Source of the DNA: Asterias amurensis
Lineage: Eukaryota; Echinodermata; Asteroidea; Forcipulatida; Asteriidae
Length of the DNA stretch: 64,000 bases
NCBI RefSeq assembly: GCF_032118995.1
Contig: NC_092665.1
Coordinates: 9,915,501 to 9,979,500 of the forward strand
Direction: 5' to 3'
Shown: one piece after another, positions 12,378-38,249 of the stretch
Numbering within the stretch: position 1 is the first letter of the stretch
How the letters are laid out: each line of letters starts with the position of its first letter
Translations under genes and position numbers: made by a program
Notes under the pieces: model-generated
Told to the model about the DNA's origin: nothing
The model's database searches: none
What the model saw: the letters and a program-made list of their open reading frames with translations, nothing else

Positions 12378-12585
12378 GTCTGGTGTTTGCGGACCGTAAC
12401 TTGAGTGAAGCTCGGTTCATACTCTCTCTGTCTGGTGTTTGCGTACCGTAACTTGAGTGAAGCTCGGTTCATACTCTCTCTGTCTGGTGTTTGCGTACCG
12501 TAACTTGAGTGAAGCTCGGTTCATACTCTCTCTGTCTGGTGTTTGCGTACCGTAACTTGAGTGAAGCTCGGTTCATACTCTCTCT
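12378..12585 (+). repeat. 52-bp tandem array, four units
   Basis: GTCTGGTGTTTGCG(G/T)ACCGT starts at 12378, 12430, 12482 and 12534. Each unit includes AAGCTCGGTTCATACTC, which resembles the end of the MITE at 54624-55171. Confidence 0.85.
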
Positions 12586-12640
12586 GCGAATGTTCTTCCA
12601 GTGATCTACCCCTAGGCCCTCATGAGTCCCAACATCGAAA

Positions 12641-12769
12641 AGATCATGGGGCGTCCGACCTTTTGCCGCCACCATCCCTCGCTTATGGAACAAGCTTCCC
12701 AACGCATGTGGGACTGTTGATAGTTTCAAAACCGAACTAAAAACACACCTAACGACACGCCATTTGTAA
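12641..12769 (+). pseudogene. LINE ORF2 C-terminal fragment
   Basis: The frame AGA...TAA (42 codons) reads VRPFAATIPRLWNKLPNACG and SFKTELKTHL, the conserved tail of many non-LTR retrotransposon reverse transcriptases (FxxxAPRLWNxLP...SFKxxLKTHL). Nothing upstream of 12600 belongs to the enzyme, as expected for 5'-truncated LINE copies. Confidence 0.65.
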
Positions 12770-13065
12770 CAACTTGTCTTCCTCTTAGCGCCTCAAGAAC
12801 TCCCTTGGGCGGATATGTTTTTTGCGCATTTTAATGTCTTTAGTTCATATTAAACGAATTTTGACTTCACCATCATTTGCAACGAATCATTCGCGTCAAT
12901 TGACTTGCGAAAACGGCCCTGTGACGTCAAAAATCGTACGCATTTGCATTCGCATGCAGTATGAACCGGGCTTTACAAGTGACATAACTGAACTTGGTTG
13001 AGGGTTGCTCCTATAATAAAAAAGGGACCCGCTCAGTTCGTTTGAATTCTACACTCTAGGCACAT

Positions 13066-13340
13066 TTAGTAGTCAAAGACCAGTATTCTCACTTGATGTA
13101 TCTCATCATTTACATAAAATAACGAACTTGTGAAAATTTGAACTCGATTGGTCGTCAAAGTTGCGAGATAATAATGAAAGAAAAAACACCCTTTGTCACA
13201 TGAGTTTGCTTTCGAGACCTCAAAATCTAAATATGATAGTGGGAAATTACTTCTTTCCCGGAAACATATTATTATGTTGAGATACACCAAGTGAGAATAA
13301 TGATCTTCGACAGTTACCGATAGTGTCCAGTGCCTTTAAA
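13066..13340 (+). mobile_element. Diverged MITE of the GGCAGTGGACAC family
   Basis: Keeps AGTCAAAGACCAGTATTCTC, GTTGCGAGATAATAATGAAA and GTGTCCAGTGCCTTTAA but is rearranged, with the TTGAGATACACCAAGTGAG end in inverted order. Similar old, diverged relatives are seen at about 13370-13690, 16200-16480, 17460-17675, 35880-36190 and 37900-38230. Confidence 0.55.
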
Positions 13341-14341
13341 TCACGTGATAATTCACACTATAATTATACAGAATTGGTAGATCTGACAAAATAGTCGCAC
13401 ATAGAGTTCATGTTTTGTGTGATCAACCATTATGCGTGAACAAATAAACCAGTGAAATTTTGAGCTCAACATTGGTCATCGACGTCACGAGAAAAATAGG
13501 GAAAAGAGCCCTTATTACTTTTTCTGTTTTTCAAACATCCAGTTTATTCACGCGTGATAAAAACTATTCGATTACCCATTTCTCAGAAACGAAAGCATTT
13601 TAGGCAATGAACCCTTTTGACCATTACTTACTTTAAATCATGTGTAAATCTCTGAACACTTGTGTAATTCGATCTTACCAATGTGTACAGAGCCTTTAAA
13701 ATAATATACAATATTTTGCTCATTTTAAACACATTTAGGTGCTGGGCTAAAACAAGGGGGAACTGCTGGTACTGGTAAAAGAATATTATGCCTAATATGT
13801 TATTATAACCAATGTAATAAATACAAGTGTTATTAATGCTGATTTGAACTGCGTTTGTTTCTCTGAACATAATTACTCATGGTGTACTCATTCTTGTCCA
13901 ATTAAATGTTTGTCAGCTGCAACCACATCACCTTGGACCAATCAAAACAAATGATATTTTAATGTTGAGGGCGCTGTAGAGGGTGGTAGTGTTTTGCTAA
14001 AAGAGCTCCAATAGAAGTGACAGCAAAAATAAAAAGATTTGTTGCGAACAGCAGGACCAGAAGGTTTGTTAGGATTATTGACAGGTTGGGCCAGACCCCC
14101 ATGTCAAAAGTCGAACTAATCATGGGTCGAAAAGCTGGAACAAAATCAGGAACAAGTGAAAAACAAGGCCTTGGGAAAAATCAAACATGTCAAACAAGTA
14201 AACAAGATTGCGACATAGCAGAAAACGGAAATCATGGAAGTGTGATCTCATGACAGACATTGCCCAACCAAAAAAAAACTGGATCTAGAAAAATTCCATC
14301 AACCTCAGCGGACCATTGCTCAACAAAATCGAGCGAGTCAG

Positions 14342-14617
14342 ATGGAAGTGGTCGAATGTGCTTTAATTTCGTGTCGGAAAGAGGCGAGTGACTGTGACAA
14401 TGCCGGGAGTTGTACAAAAATCCACCATTGGTTACACCAGGCCTGTGCAGGCTTTACTCAAACTGAATACACTATTAACAAAGAAAGGGACAAAATAACT
14501 TTGGAGATTCTTGTGTGGTTCTGCAACGCCTGTAGACCTACACCTCATATTCACTGCTTCTTACAAGGTAAACCCCAGATGCAACCACCTCGTACCACAC
14601 CTGCCACAACAGGCTGA
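14342..14617 (+). pseudogene. PHD-finger-like retroelement ORF1 fragment
   Basis: The frame contains CDNAGSC, HHWLHQAC and WFCNAC, giving the C..C, H-x2-C and C-x2-C spacing of a PHD-type finger. PHD fingers are common in ORF1 of LINEs in echinoderms and other marine animals. A second frame at 14017-14253 just upstream is Lys/Arg-rich and may be the basic N-terminal part. Identity as LINE ORF1 is inference. Confidence 0.4.
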
Positions 14618-14814
14618 TTTGATTGGGAATATGAATATAATCCCAGAAGGTTTTGAAAATAGAAAAAGCCCGAGAATGCAAGCAGAAAGACTGGAAGAGA
14701 TAGTTGAAGAAAGTATTCAAATACATGTACAATGTGATCTTCCACAATGTGTCTAGATCTTTCGAGGATCTTTCGATATTGATCAAGCATGGTCGTCAAT
14801 CGGGGGGGGGGGGG

Positions 14815-15380
14815 CGGCGGGGAGCCATGTCCCTCATCTTTTTGAGGTTGGGGGACACAATCTCAAAATGTCCCCCATCTTTTTGACCACCTTTATCATG
14901 AAGCCAAATTTTGCATTGTAAAGGACCAAACCCTGTGTCCCACCACTAGCATTAATCCAGGGGGCAAAGGATGACACAACTTTTTGAAGGGTGTGGGACA
15001 CTATATCAAATGTCCCCCTCAAAATTGGCCCAAGTTGCATTACAGAGCATCTGAAATGCAAAAGATTTCCGCGCCCTTAATCGGGCCCGCACCCCACTGT
15101 AAAAGGCTTCTCACTCACACATGCTCCATCGTTGGCAAACTTGCACCTCCCCCCTTGAAAGAGTGGAATGGGCGTGTACCCCCCCCCTGTGTCCCCCACC
15201 CCGACCCCATTTTCGAAGGGTGGGGGACACAATATCAACTGTTCCCCGTGTCTTTTGACCACCTTTATAATGAAACTCATGTTTTGCACCAAACCCTGTG
15301 TCCCTAACCCTGTGTCCTGTCATTGCCATCAATCCCGGGGGGGGGGGAACACAATGTTCCCCATTTTGTTGTATAACTCG
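14815..15380 (+). repeat. Tandem diverged GGGGGACACAATATC repeats
   Basis: Phrases such as GGGGGACACAAT, AATGTCCCCC and TTTTGACCACCTTTATAATG recur about every 110-220 bases in diverged form. Long G or C runs (14801-14815, 15178-15188, 15337-15346) sit between units. Overlapping frames on both strands come from this repeat and are not genes. Confidence 0.55.
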
Positions 15381-15589
15381 TGTGTCTTATAAGGGCACGT
15401 TCGTGCGTGTCTGATCTCCATACTTTGTAGTTCTTTTAGTTGCTATGTTAACTTTACGGTGCCGCGCTGTCTCTGTCTGCCATTGCCGTTCTGCAGCCTC
15501 TATGGCAAGTTCTGTTTCGTTTGCCATTGGGTCTCTTAATGGCCTATAAGAGAGCACCACAGAACATCAAGAATGTAACAAATCTTTGG

Positions 15590-15880
15590 TGATGATAGGG
15601 ATGAAACGCCGTCTGAGCATTATAATGCAGAAACAATATGGATATTACGAAGCTATAACTGAGTTATGATAGCAAAAATAGGTGCATCATAGCTTGAAAT
15701 AGGCATTAAATTGTATTATCTGAGACCGGGCACATAATCATCCATCAGACTCCCTAGATTGCATGCACCAGAGAGCATCTACGGCATAAACAAAATCAGG
15801 GGCCCTAAAGCGGGCCCCGGACCCCATGCCGTAAATGTTATGTCTCCCCCTTCCATCCTTCAAGACGGATTGACGCCCCT
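15590..15880 (+). repeat. Dispersed repeat, second copy
   Basis: Second copy of the repeat at 1050-1400, ending ATTGACGCCCCT as the first does. The GCATCT...GGGCCC...CCCCA pattern also appears at 15045-15100. Confidence 0.6.
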
Positions 15881-16559
15881 GTGATAAAAGAATGAGCTAC
15901 TAGGACATACAGGATACAGAAGTCAGCCGGTTAGATTGGGCAAGAAGGGAACTTTAAGTGATGAAGCGGGGAAACCAATACTTCTGAAAGTGATGATAGG
16001 GAAACTGATGAGCACAATATTATTTGGGGGGGTCGAATTCATCGCGAATTTCAAATATTCATATTCGCAATGAATAAATGAGGTGTTAAAACGCATAGAC
16101 CTACAGTATGTAATAGAATTACCATCAAAGTGTAATGTCACTGCACGTTTATCGAATGACATTGTAGGAATTAAATTACTGGTTCTGAAAAGCAAATGAA
16201 TGTCTTTACAAATTGTGGAAGTTTGACCTCAAACTGGTCGCCGAAGTTGCGAGAAAAACACCCTTGTCACAAACGAAGTTGTGTGCTTTCAGATGCTTGA
16301 TTTCTTCACCTCAAAATCTAATTCTGAGATCTCGAAGTCAAATTTAAATTTAGTGGAAGATTGCGAGGGAGCCGTTTCTCAAAATTAATGTTTTAACCTA
16401 TCATGCACAGCTCTCCATTGCTTGTTACAAGTAACAAGTAAGTGACATTTTATTTTGAGTAATTTATTAGTATAAGTGTCAATGCGGAAAGACAATTTTA
16501 AGGACCGATTAGTCTGAACGTCTGACGTCAAACGTATAGTACCAAAAAGTACACCTTTA

Positions 16560-16820
16560 CTACATGTACGTTGTAATTTGTTGACCTTATTATTTCCGTG
16601 GACTCTGACATGTACGACCAGGCGCCCTCTATCGGTGATGATTTGAGTGTGGTATCATGAGCAGGAAGGTCTCGAACTAAGACTACTCGCTCGTTCACCT
16701 TTCACCACACGCGGACCGGACCGGATCAGCGATAAAGAAACGAACGTCAACACCACCGCGCGTGAAGTACAGCAGCTCAAGACAAGATCTGAACAAAAAA
16801 GGCAATTACTAACAATCACA
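16560..16820 (+). promoter_or_regulatory. SRM: SRM 5' UTR and upstream region
   Basis: The 170 bases before the SRM start codon are GC-balanced and hold no obvious TATA box. The sequence ACAATGG at 16818-16824 gives a favourable start context. An in-frame ATG at 16647 would add 58 residues rich in Arg, Thr and Glu that resemble nothing in the family, so I treat this stretch as 5' UTR. The transcription start cannot be placed from sequence. Confidence 0.4.
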
Positions 16821-32304
<15,484 letters not shown>

Positions 32305-32684
32305 GCGTGGACAAGCTACCAGCAGAGTGGACATGCCAGCTAGAACGGAAGAAAGCAAAGTCTTAATTATGAGAAGTAGGTTGGTAGTAAACCATGTATT
32401 TATTATCTTTTATGAGGAGAATGTTATGGCTACTGGACATTTCAGATAGGTCGTCAAATGTCATGTACAAACCTACACCTCGTTGTGCCTTCACAATGCA
32501 AAGCTTTGAGTTATTTCTAATTTTATTATCATTAATAGAACAACAATAGCAGGACCCAACAAACCTAGTCCATAAGGCTGAGTGTGTGTGTGTGTGAGTA
32601 GGTATACACATTCCAACCAGGGACCTATAACAAAAGAGGACAATAGCGTCCAAGGTTCAGGAAAGGTTTACATGTACATGTAGG

Positions 32685-33125
32685 TTGAAGCCTGTTGTTT
32701 TTGGACCCTCTAGGTCAAATGTCAAGGTCATTATGTCTAAAACAAAAGAATTGTGTTAGAGTTATAACTCAAAACATACTTGGCATATCAACCTCAAATG
32801 TAGGTTGTAGATTGGTTTTGGGATCCCCCAGAAGATAATTGTTTTAAGACCCTCTGGGTCACATGTTAGGGTCATTAAGTGAATGACCTAAAACAAAAGA
32901 AACGTTGACCGAGCAACAGTTTGAAGAAGGATTTGACATATCAACTCCAAACTTGGTTTGAAGACTGGTCTGTGGATCCCCCAGAAGCCTGTTGTTTTTG
33001 GACCCCCTACATTAAATGTCTAAAACAAAAGAAATATTGTTCGAGTGTTAACTAAAGAAGGACTTGGCAAATCTGTTCGAAAATTGACGTATTGGTTGGT
33101 CTTAGGATCCCCCAGAAGCCTGTTC
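32685..33125 (+). repeat. Three-unit tandem repeat of about 150 bp
   Basis: GGATCCCCCAGAAG recurs near 32822, 32973 and 33106 within units holding CCTGTTGTTTTTGGACCC, TAAAACAAAAGAA and AAGGTCATTA/GGTCATTAAGT. Immediately upstream of the THAP element copy 2. Confidence 0.7.
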
Positions 33126-33151
33126 TTTTTTAACCCACGGGTACTGGTTAA

Positions 33152-34392
33152 AGTCACCTGGATATATTAAAAAAAAAAATTCAAACATAAGAGTATATAC
33201 TTATGAACAATTAAACAATTTTTTTAGTAATTGTTTGTCACGATTTATATGTTTAAAAAATAGATAAAGTTGTTGGGGGGCTGACTCCGCCTACCCCTTT
33301 TGTGATGTCAATCGAGGCAGACTTTGCCTGCAATGCGTAGAGTGAACACACGTGCAAAGTACATGTACGGTCCAAGTCGTGAGTTTGTTCGTTTCGACAA
33401 AAGTTTGTTTAGCACTTTTCCGGGAATGCCGACCAAGGCCCAATTTCATAGAGCTGCTTAAGCAAAAAAATTTGCTTAAGCAAACAAATCTTTGCTTTGT
33501 AAAATCAGATTACCGGCTAAGACTCCACTCAATTGTTATGCTAAGTAAACAACAGCGTAATATTAGTCACGAGCAATGTACATGTCATGAAATTTTTGCC
33601 AGTAACATGTGTAAAATAAGCAAGCTTTTTTCGTGCTTAAGCAAATTTTTTGCTTATGCAGCTCTATGAAATTGGACCCTGGTGTATAGCTGCTGGATGC
33701 AGCAAAACAACTAAAGATGGGGTCAGGTTGCAGGTGTTTCCTGCAGATCCCAAGTATAGGCGGTTGTGGGCCGCGAAAGTCAGACTCACAAGAGCAATAG
33801 TGATCAGGTCCGACGTCTTTTTCAGCGCTGTGCAGCGAACACTTCGAGCCGTTGTGCTTTAAATCCGGAATACACCACACATTTGGCATGAAGAGAAAAG
33901 TTATTCTAAAACATGACGCCATACCCAACAACTTTTCCAGAGTCAGTCAAAGAAAGTACCTGAAAGACATGACAAACCTAGAGAAGCGTTTGCCAAATGT
34001 GAAAAATTTGGGTAAGTTTGAACTTTGAGGGCATGTTTTTAGCTTGGGATTCACCGTGCAGGGTAATCCGAGTGGACCGTCCGCACAGCAGCCATACAGT
34101 GTTGCAGTCTGCTTTGTGACCGTAGTTCTGTACGTAGGCATCATACCGATCAAGTACCTAGACGTAGTGTACGGGGCCAGACTACACATTTTCCCTTCAA
34201 ATATCGCGCCTCGATTAACGTCACGAACAGTGCCCTCTCGGGTCGGGGCCTACTCTTAAATTTGTAAATAAAATGAAAACTAGTGTTTTAGAAGCTTACA
34301 TGTAGTTAACTGTTTATTCACATTCCACTCATCAAAACACATATCTTAGTGACAAAGGCTTTATTTTGAAAAAATACCACTTCCAGGTGACT
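33152..34392 (+). mobile_element. TTAA element with THAP fragment, copy 2
   Basis: Perfect 10-bp inverted ends AGTCACCTGG / CCAGGTGACT flanked on both sides by TTAA (33148-33151 and 34393-34396). Internal sequence matches copy 1 across the start (TTGTTTGTCACGATTTATAT), the THAP region and the end (GACAAAGGCTTTATTTT). Confidence 0.7.
33682..34013 (+). pseudogene. THAP-domain fragment, frameshifted (copy 2)
   Basis: CIAAGCSKTTKDGV and PKYRRLWAAKVRLT match copy 1, then the frame shifts near 33805-33815; in the shifted frame the sequence reads ALCSEHFEPLCF and continues for about 50 codons to a GTAAGT at 34012. Here the third zinc ligand Cys is kept, but the frameshift breaks the protein. It lies in a TTAA-flanked element and is interrupted upstream by another MITE at about 33440-33680. 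Confidence 0.6.
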
Positions 34393-34824
34393 TTAAATAT
34401 CATGGTGAGTAAAACAAAATAAATGTCCAAGCAATAACTCAAGAATGAAATTTATCTCACCAGGGCATTTGTGTTTCTTAAAACACCATTCTTGTTTAAA
34501 ACTATTTTAAGTATTTCACTAAAAATTATACATATATGAAGAGAACAGGGTTTTATGGTAAGCTGTCGGAATTTTACCGTTTCTTTTTCTTATAAAATGT
34601 GTTCTGGGAGACTTATGGGAACGTTGGGTGGCGGCAGACATTCCAGGTAGCTTCCAAATGTTTCAAGCAACTCTTAGATTCTGTGTGTTTCAAATATCAA
34701 ATGATTTGTCTGATATAGATGCTGCTATACAGCAGCCTGCTACTCTCCTTTATCGGTTTAACATTGAAATTGGTGCAAAATGTACAATCTTAAGTTAGGT
34801 TCAAGAATATAGCTTGTGATTTAA

Positions 34825-35172
34825 AGGCAGTGGACACTATTGGTAATTACTCACAATAATTATCGGCATAAAACCTCACTTGGTAACAAGTAATGGGGAG
34901 AGGCTGATAGTATAAAACATTGTGAGAAACGGCTCCCTCTGAAGTGACCTAGTTTTCGAGAAAGAAGTAATTTTCCACGAATTTGATTTCGAGACCTCAG
35001 ATTTAGAATGTTGAGGTCTCCAAATCAAGCATCTGAAAGCACACAACTTCATGTGACAAGGGTGTGACAAGAGCTCAAATTTACACAGGTTGGTTATTTA
35101 ATGCATATGTTGAGATACACCAAGTGAGAAGACTGGTTTTTGACAATTGCGTACCAATAGTGTCTATTGTCT
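34825..35172 (-). mobile_element. GGCAGTGGACAC MITE, copy 4
   Basis: Inverted orientation relative to copies 1-3; TTAA at 34821-34824 and 35173-35176. Intergenic between SRM and the transporter. Confidence 0.8.
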
Positions 35173-35350
35173 TTAACCATATCTCTATTCATCTCCACAT
35201 TTATTATTTGTTGTGTATTTTCTTTGTTTCTCAGGGCCTCCTCCCCTGCCCCTCCCCAACAATAATCGCACCACTGATCAGCTGCTAGGCACTTTTCACA
35301 GGATAGTTTGGGGGTAGAAAAACAGTAATATGTTGGCCTTTGGATTGATA

Positions 35351-35424
35351 AACAATCGAGGGTGGATTTCACTAGACATGTTACTAGCCTGAAGTTTTTA
35401 ATAGGTCCTAGTGAAATCCACCCC
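35351..35424. repeat. Short palindromic repeat
   Basis: GGTGGATTTCACTAG at the left and CTAGTGAAATCCACCCC at the right form a 74-bp inverted repeat. Confidence 0.5.
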
Positions 35425-36313
35425 TTGAACTCAAGTTTGTTTTGTCCCTTCCTTGGAATCCCACCTTGGCCAGGTGTCTGGCATGTATGGTTTGGTTTTC
35501 ACTGGCTTTCTTTGGTTTTGTTACCAGATGATTTAAACAAATTAAGTAGTTCAGAAACAAAAACATTACCTTTGAAGACCGAATGTATGTTATCAATTGC
35601 TATTTATTTCATTCCATCAGACTACAAGTGTATATATTTAGTGAGGAAGTTAAATAAAAAACCATTAATGAGCTTAACTTTCTGAGTTCTGAGTTGAGTC
35701 AAAAAAAAAAATGCAGTGCAATTGGTTGTCTCCAAGTTGCCACTAAAAACTGCCGAGTGTGACAATTACATTTAAAGGCACCTAGGAGATCTTAAAACGT
35801 GTGGTCTTCCTAAGTTAGGACGAGTAACTCGTCATAACTAGAGATAAGACGAGTCCTAACTCTTTGTGAAATCGACGGCACTGGACACCTTTGATAATAT
35901 TGTCAAGACCAGTTTTCTTAGTTTTTGTATCCCAACATATGAATAAAATTGGTCATCTTAGTTGCAAGAGAAAAATGAAAGAAAAGAAGAAAAAAACTTG
36001 TTGCACAAATTTTTGTGCTTTCTTATATGCATAATAAAGTCTTCATATCATTTTTAAGTGAGAAATTACCTCTTTCTCAAAAACTACGTTACTTCAGAGG
36101 GAGCTGTTTCTCACAATGTATTTTACTTATTACTACCAACAGCTCTACACATCATTTGTTATCAAGTAAGTTTTTAATAGTGTTCAGTACCTAATACACC
36201 AGCGCGATACAACACGTCATCATATTATAACACTTATTATTATCAAACAGATTAAAGTAAAAAGAAATGCCGCCAAAAAGGTGTTCAAAACATTTTATCA
36301 TGGAAAGTACTCC

Positions 36314-36465
36314 CAGCCGTCGATTTCACAAAGAGTTAGGACGAGTAACTCTTCCTAACTCAGGATTAATCTTAAGGTCTGCATGCTACAGTGCAGGGTT
36401 GGGACTCGTCTTAAGTCCTAAGATTAGTCTTAAGTTAGGAAGAGTTTTGTGAAATCGACGGCTGG
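36314..36465. mobile_element. CAGCCGTCGATTTCACAAA MITE
   Basis: Left CAGCCGTCGATTTCACAAAG and right TTTTGTGAAATCGACGGCTG are inverted. The interior alternates CCTAACT and TTAAGTTAGGA. A fragment of the same family is at 35800-35880. Confidence 0.7.
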
Positions 36466-36556
36466 GTAAAAACTCTAGACAAAATGACAAAGTGACAAAC
36501 GTTTTGGGGCTGCGTTGTTTTTTCCCCTGCAGATAATACGTTGATTTCCCTGTAAG

Positions 36557-36940
36557 TAGTCTTGGCCCAAGACGATGGTGCTTGATTCTGGATAGTATAC
36601 TACGCGCGGTTGAATCGCCAAAGCGCGCCCGCCACGGTATGATTTAGTTACGTGGACGGTTCGAAATCTAGACTACACTCTGCAAGCTACTTGCGATGGT
36701 GCTTGATTCTGGATAGTATACTACGCGCGGTTGAATCGCCAAAGCGCGCCCGCCACGGTATGATTTAGTTACGTGGACGGCTCGAAATCTAGACTACACT
36801 CTGCAAGCTGCTTGCAGAGTGTAGTCTAGATTTCGAGCCGTCCACGTAACTAAATCATACCGTGGCGGGCGCGCTTTGGCGATTCAACCGCGCGTAGTAT
36901 ACTATCCAGAATCAAGCACCATCGTCTTGGGCCAAGACTA
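36557..36940. mobile_element. Foldback element with exact 9-bp target duplication
   Basis: Starts TAGTCTTGGCCCAAGAC and ends with its inverse. The left half has two tandem 121-bp units (36573 and 36694), the right half one inverted unit, giving a near-perfect hairpin with its axis near 36808. CCCTGTAAG flanks both sides (36548-36556, 36941-36949). A 9-bp duplication with long inverted repeats is typical of Mutator-like foldback elements; no coding capacity. Confidence 0.8.
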
Positions 36941-37316
36941 CCCTGTAAGGGGTTTCTCCCATTGTCTTCTCTAAAATAGTGGAGGTAATGTATGTTTGGA
37001 TGACTTTATAATTCAGATTCACATGTAGGCTCTACGCCTGATTGAGAGTCATGTTTATAAAAATTCTGAAAATTTAAAGCTGGATTCGAACTTCCAGCTC
37101 CAGCTCTATGTGTTAAAAAGTCTTTCATAATAATCGAATTAATAAGTGGTACACAAACATGTAAAGAGAAATGGACACGATTTTACAAGAGTAAATATTT
37201 TTATATATTAAAGAAACGTAACAGAAAAAAAGAGAAACAAATTGTCTGAGATCACAGATTTACACGAAACTTACACAGTCTATTGATGGTGATAGTAGAA
37301 ATCATCCCTTAAAATA

Positions 37317-37652
37317 TTTGGTGTATCTCAACATATGCATAAAATAACAAACCTGTGAAAATTTGAGCTCAATCGGTCATCGAACTTGCGAGATAATAAT
37401 ACAAGAAAAAAACACCCTTGTCACACGAAGTTGTGTGCGTTTAGATGGTTGATTTCGAGACCTCAAGTTCTAAGTCTGAGGTCTCAAAATCAAATTCGTG
37501 GAAAACTACTTCTTTCTCGAAAACTATGTCACTTCAGAGGGAGCCGTGTCTCACAATGTTTTATACCATCAACCTTTCCCCATTACTTGTCACCAAGAAA
37601 GGTTTTATGCTAATAATTATTTTGAGTAATTACCAATAGTGTCCACTGCCTT
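37317..37652 (+). mobile_element. GGCAGTGGACAC MITE, copy 5 (5' truncated)
   Basis: Starts inside the family at TTGGTGTATCTCAACATATG and runs to the intact right end before TTAA at 37653-37656; the left inverted end is missing. Confidence 0.75.
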
Positions 37653-38249
37653 TTAAAACTCATGTGGGAAAAGGGGGCAGGGAAGACTTTCAAATTCACT
37701 TTGACCTTTAAAATGACTAATTTATTGACTATCAAGGTATTGACCTGGTCCAGGCCCAATGTACCCCCGTTCAGGTCAACTAGACCTTGGTGTTCCTGAC
37801 CGGATTCAGCACAGAATGCAAATAAAATTGACCGCTTATTGAATATACCTGAGATAAGTTAGACCCGAAATTCGACATTTGCGTGCTATACGTTTGATGC
37901 ACTAGACACGGTTGGCAATCTGGTAGAAGCCCAGTATTCTCACTTGCCCAGCTTTTTGCATACAATAACAAATCTGTGAAAACTTAGACTCAATTGTGGT
38001 CAGAAAAACACCCTTGTTGCACATAGTGTACTTTCGGATGCCTAATAAAAGGCTTCATCGGGCCTGAAGTATTTTTATTATCTGAGTAAAAAATTACCTC
38101 CTTTTAAAAAAAATATGTTACTTTAGTCACAGGGAGCTGTTTCTTACGACGTTGTATGTATACTACCGACAGCTCATTGCTTGTTACCAAGTAAGTTTTT
38201 ATGCGAACATTATTTGGAAAGCACATTAAATAATACTGATATAGATTTG

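Noticed and set aside
14834..15392. Several overlapping 70-107 codon frames on both strands
   Set aside because: All arise from the tandem GGGGGACACAATATC repeat with G/C runs.
16647..16820. N-terminal extension of SRM from an upstream in-frame ATG
   Set aside because: The extra residues resemble nothing in the family and the ATG at 16821 has a strong context; kept only as a remote option.
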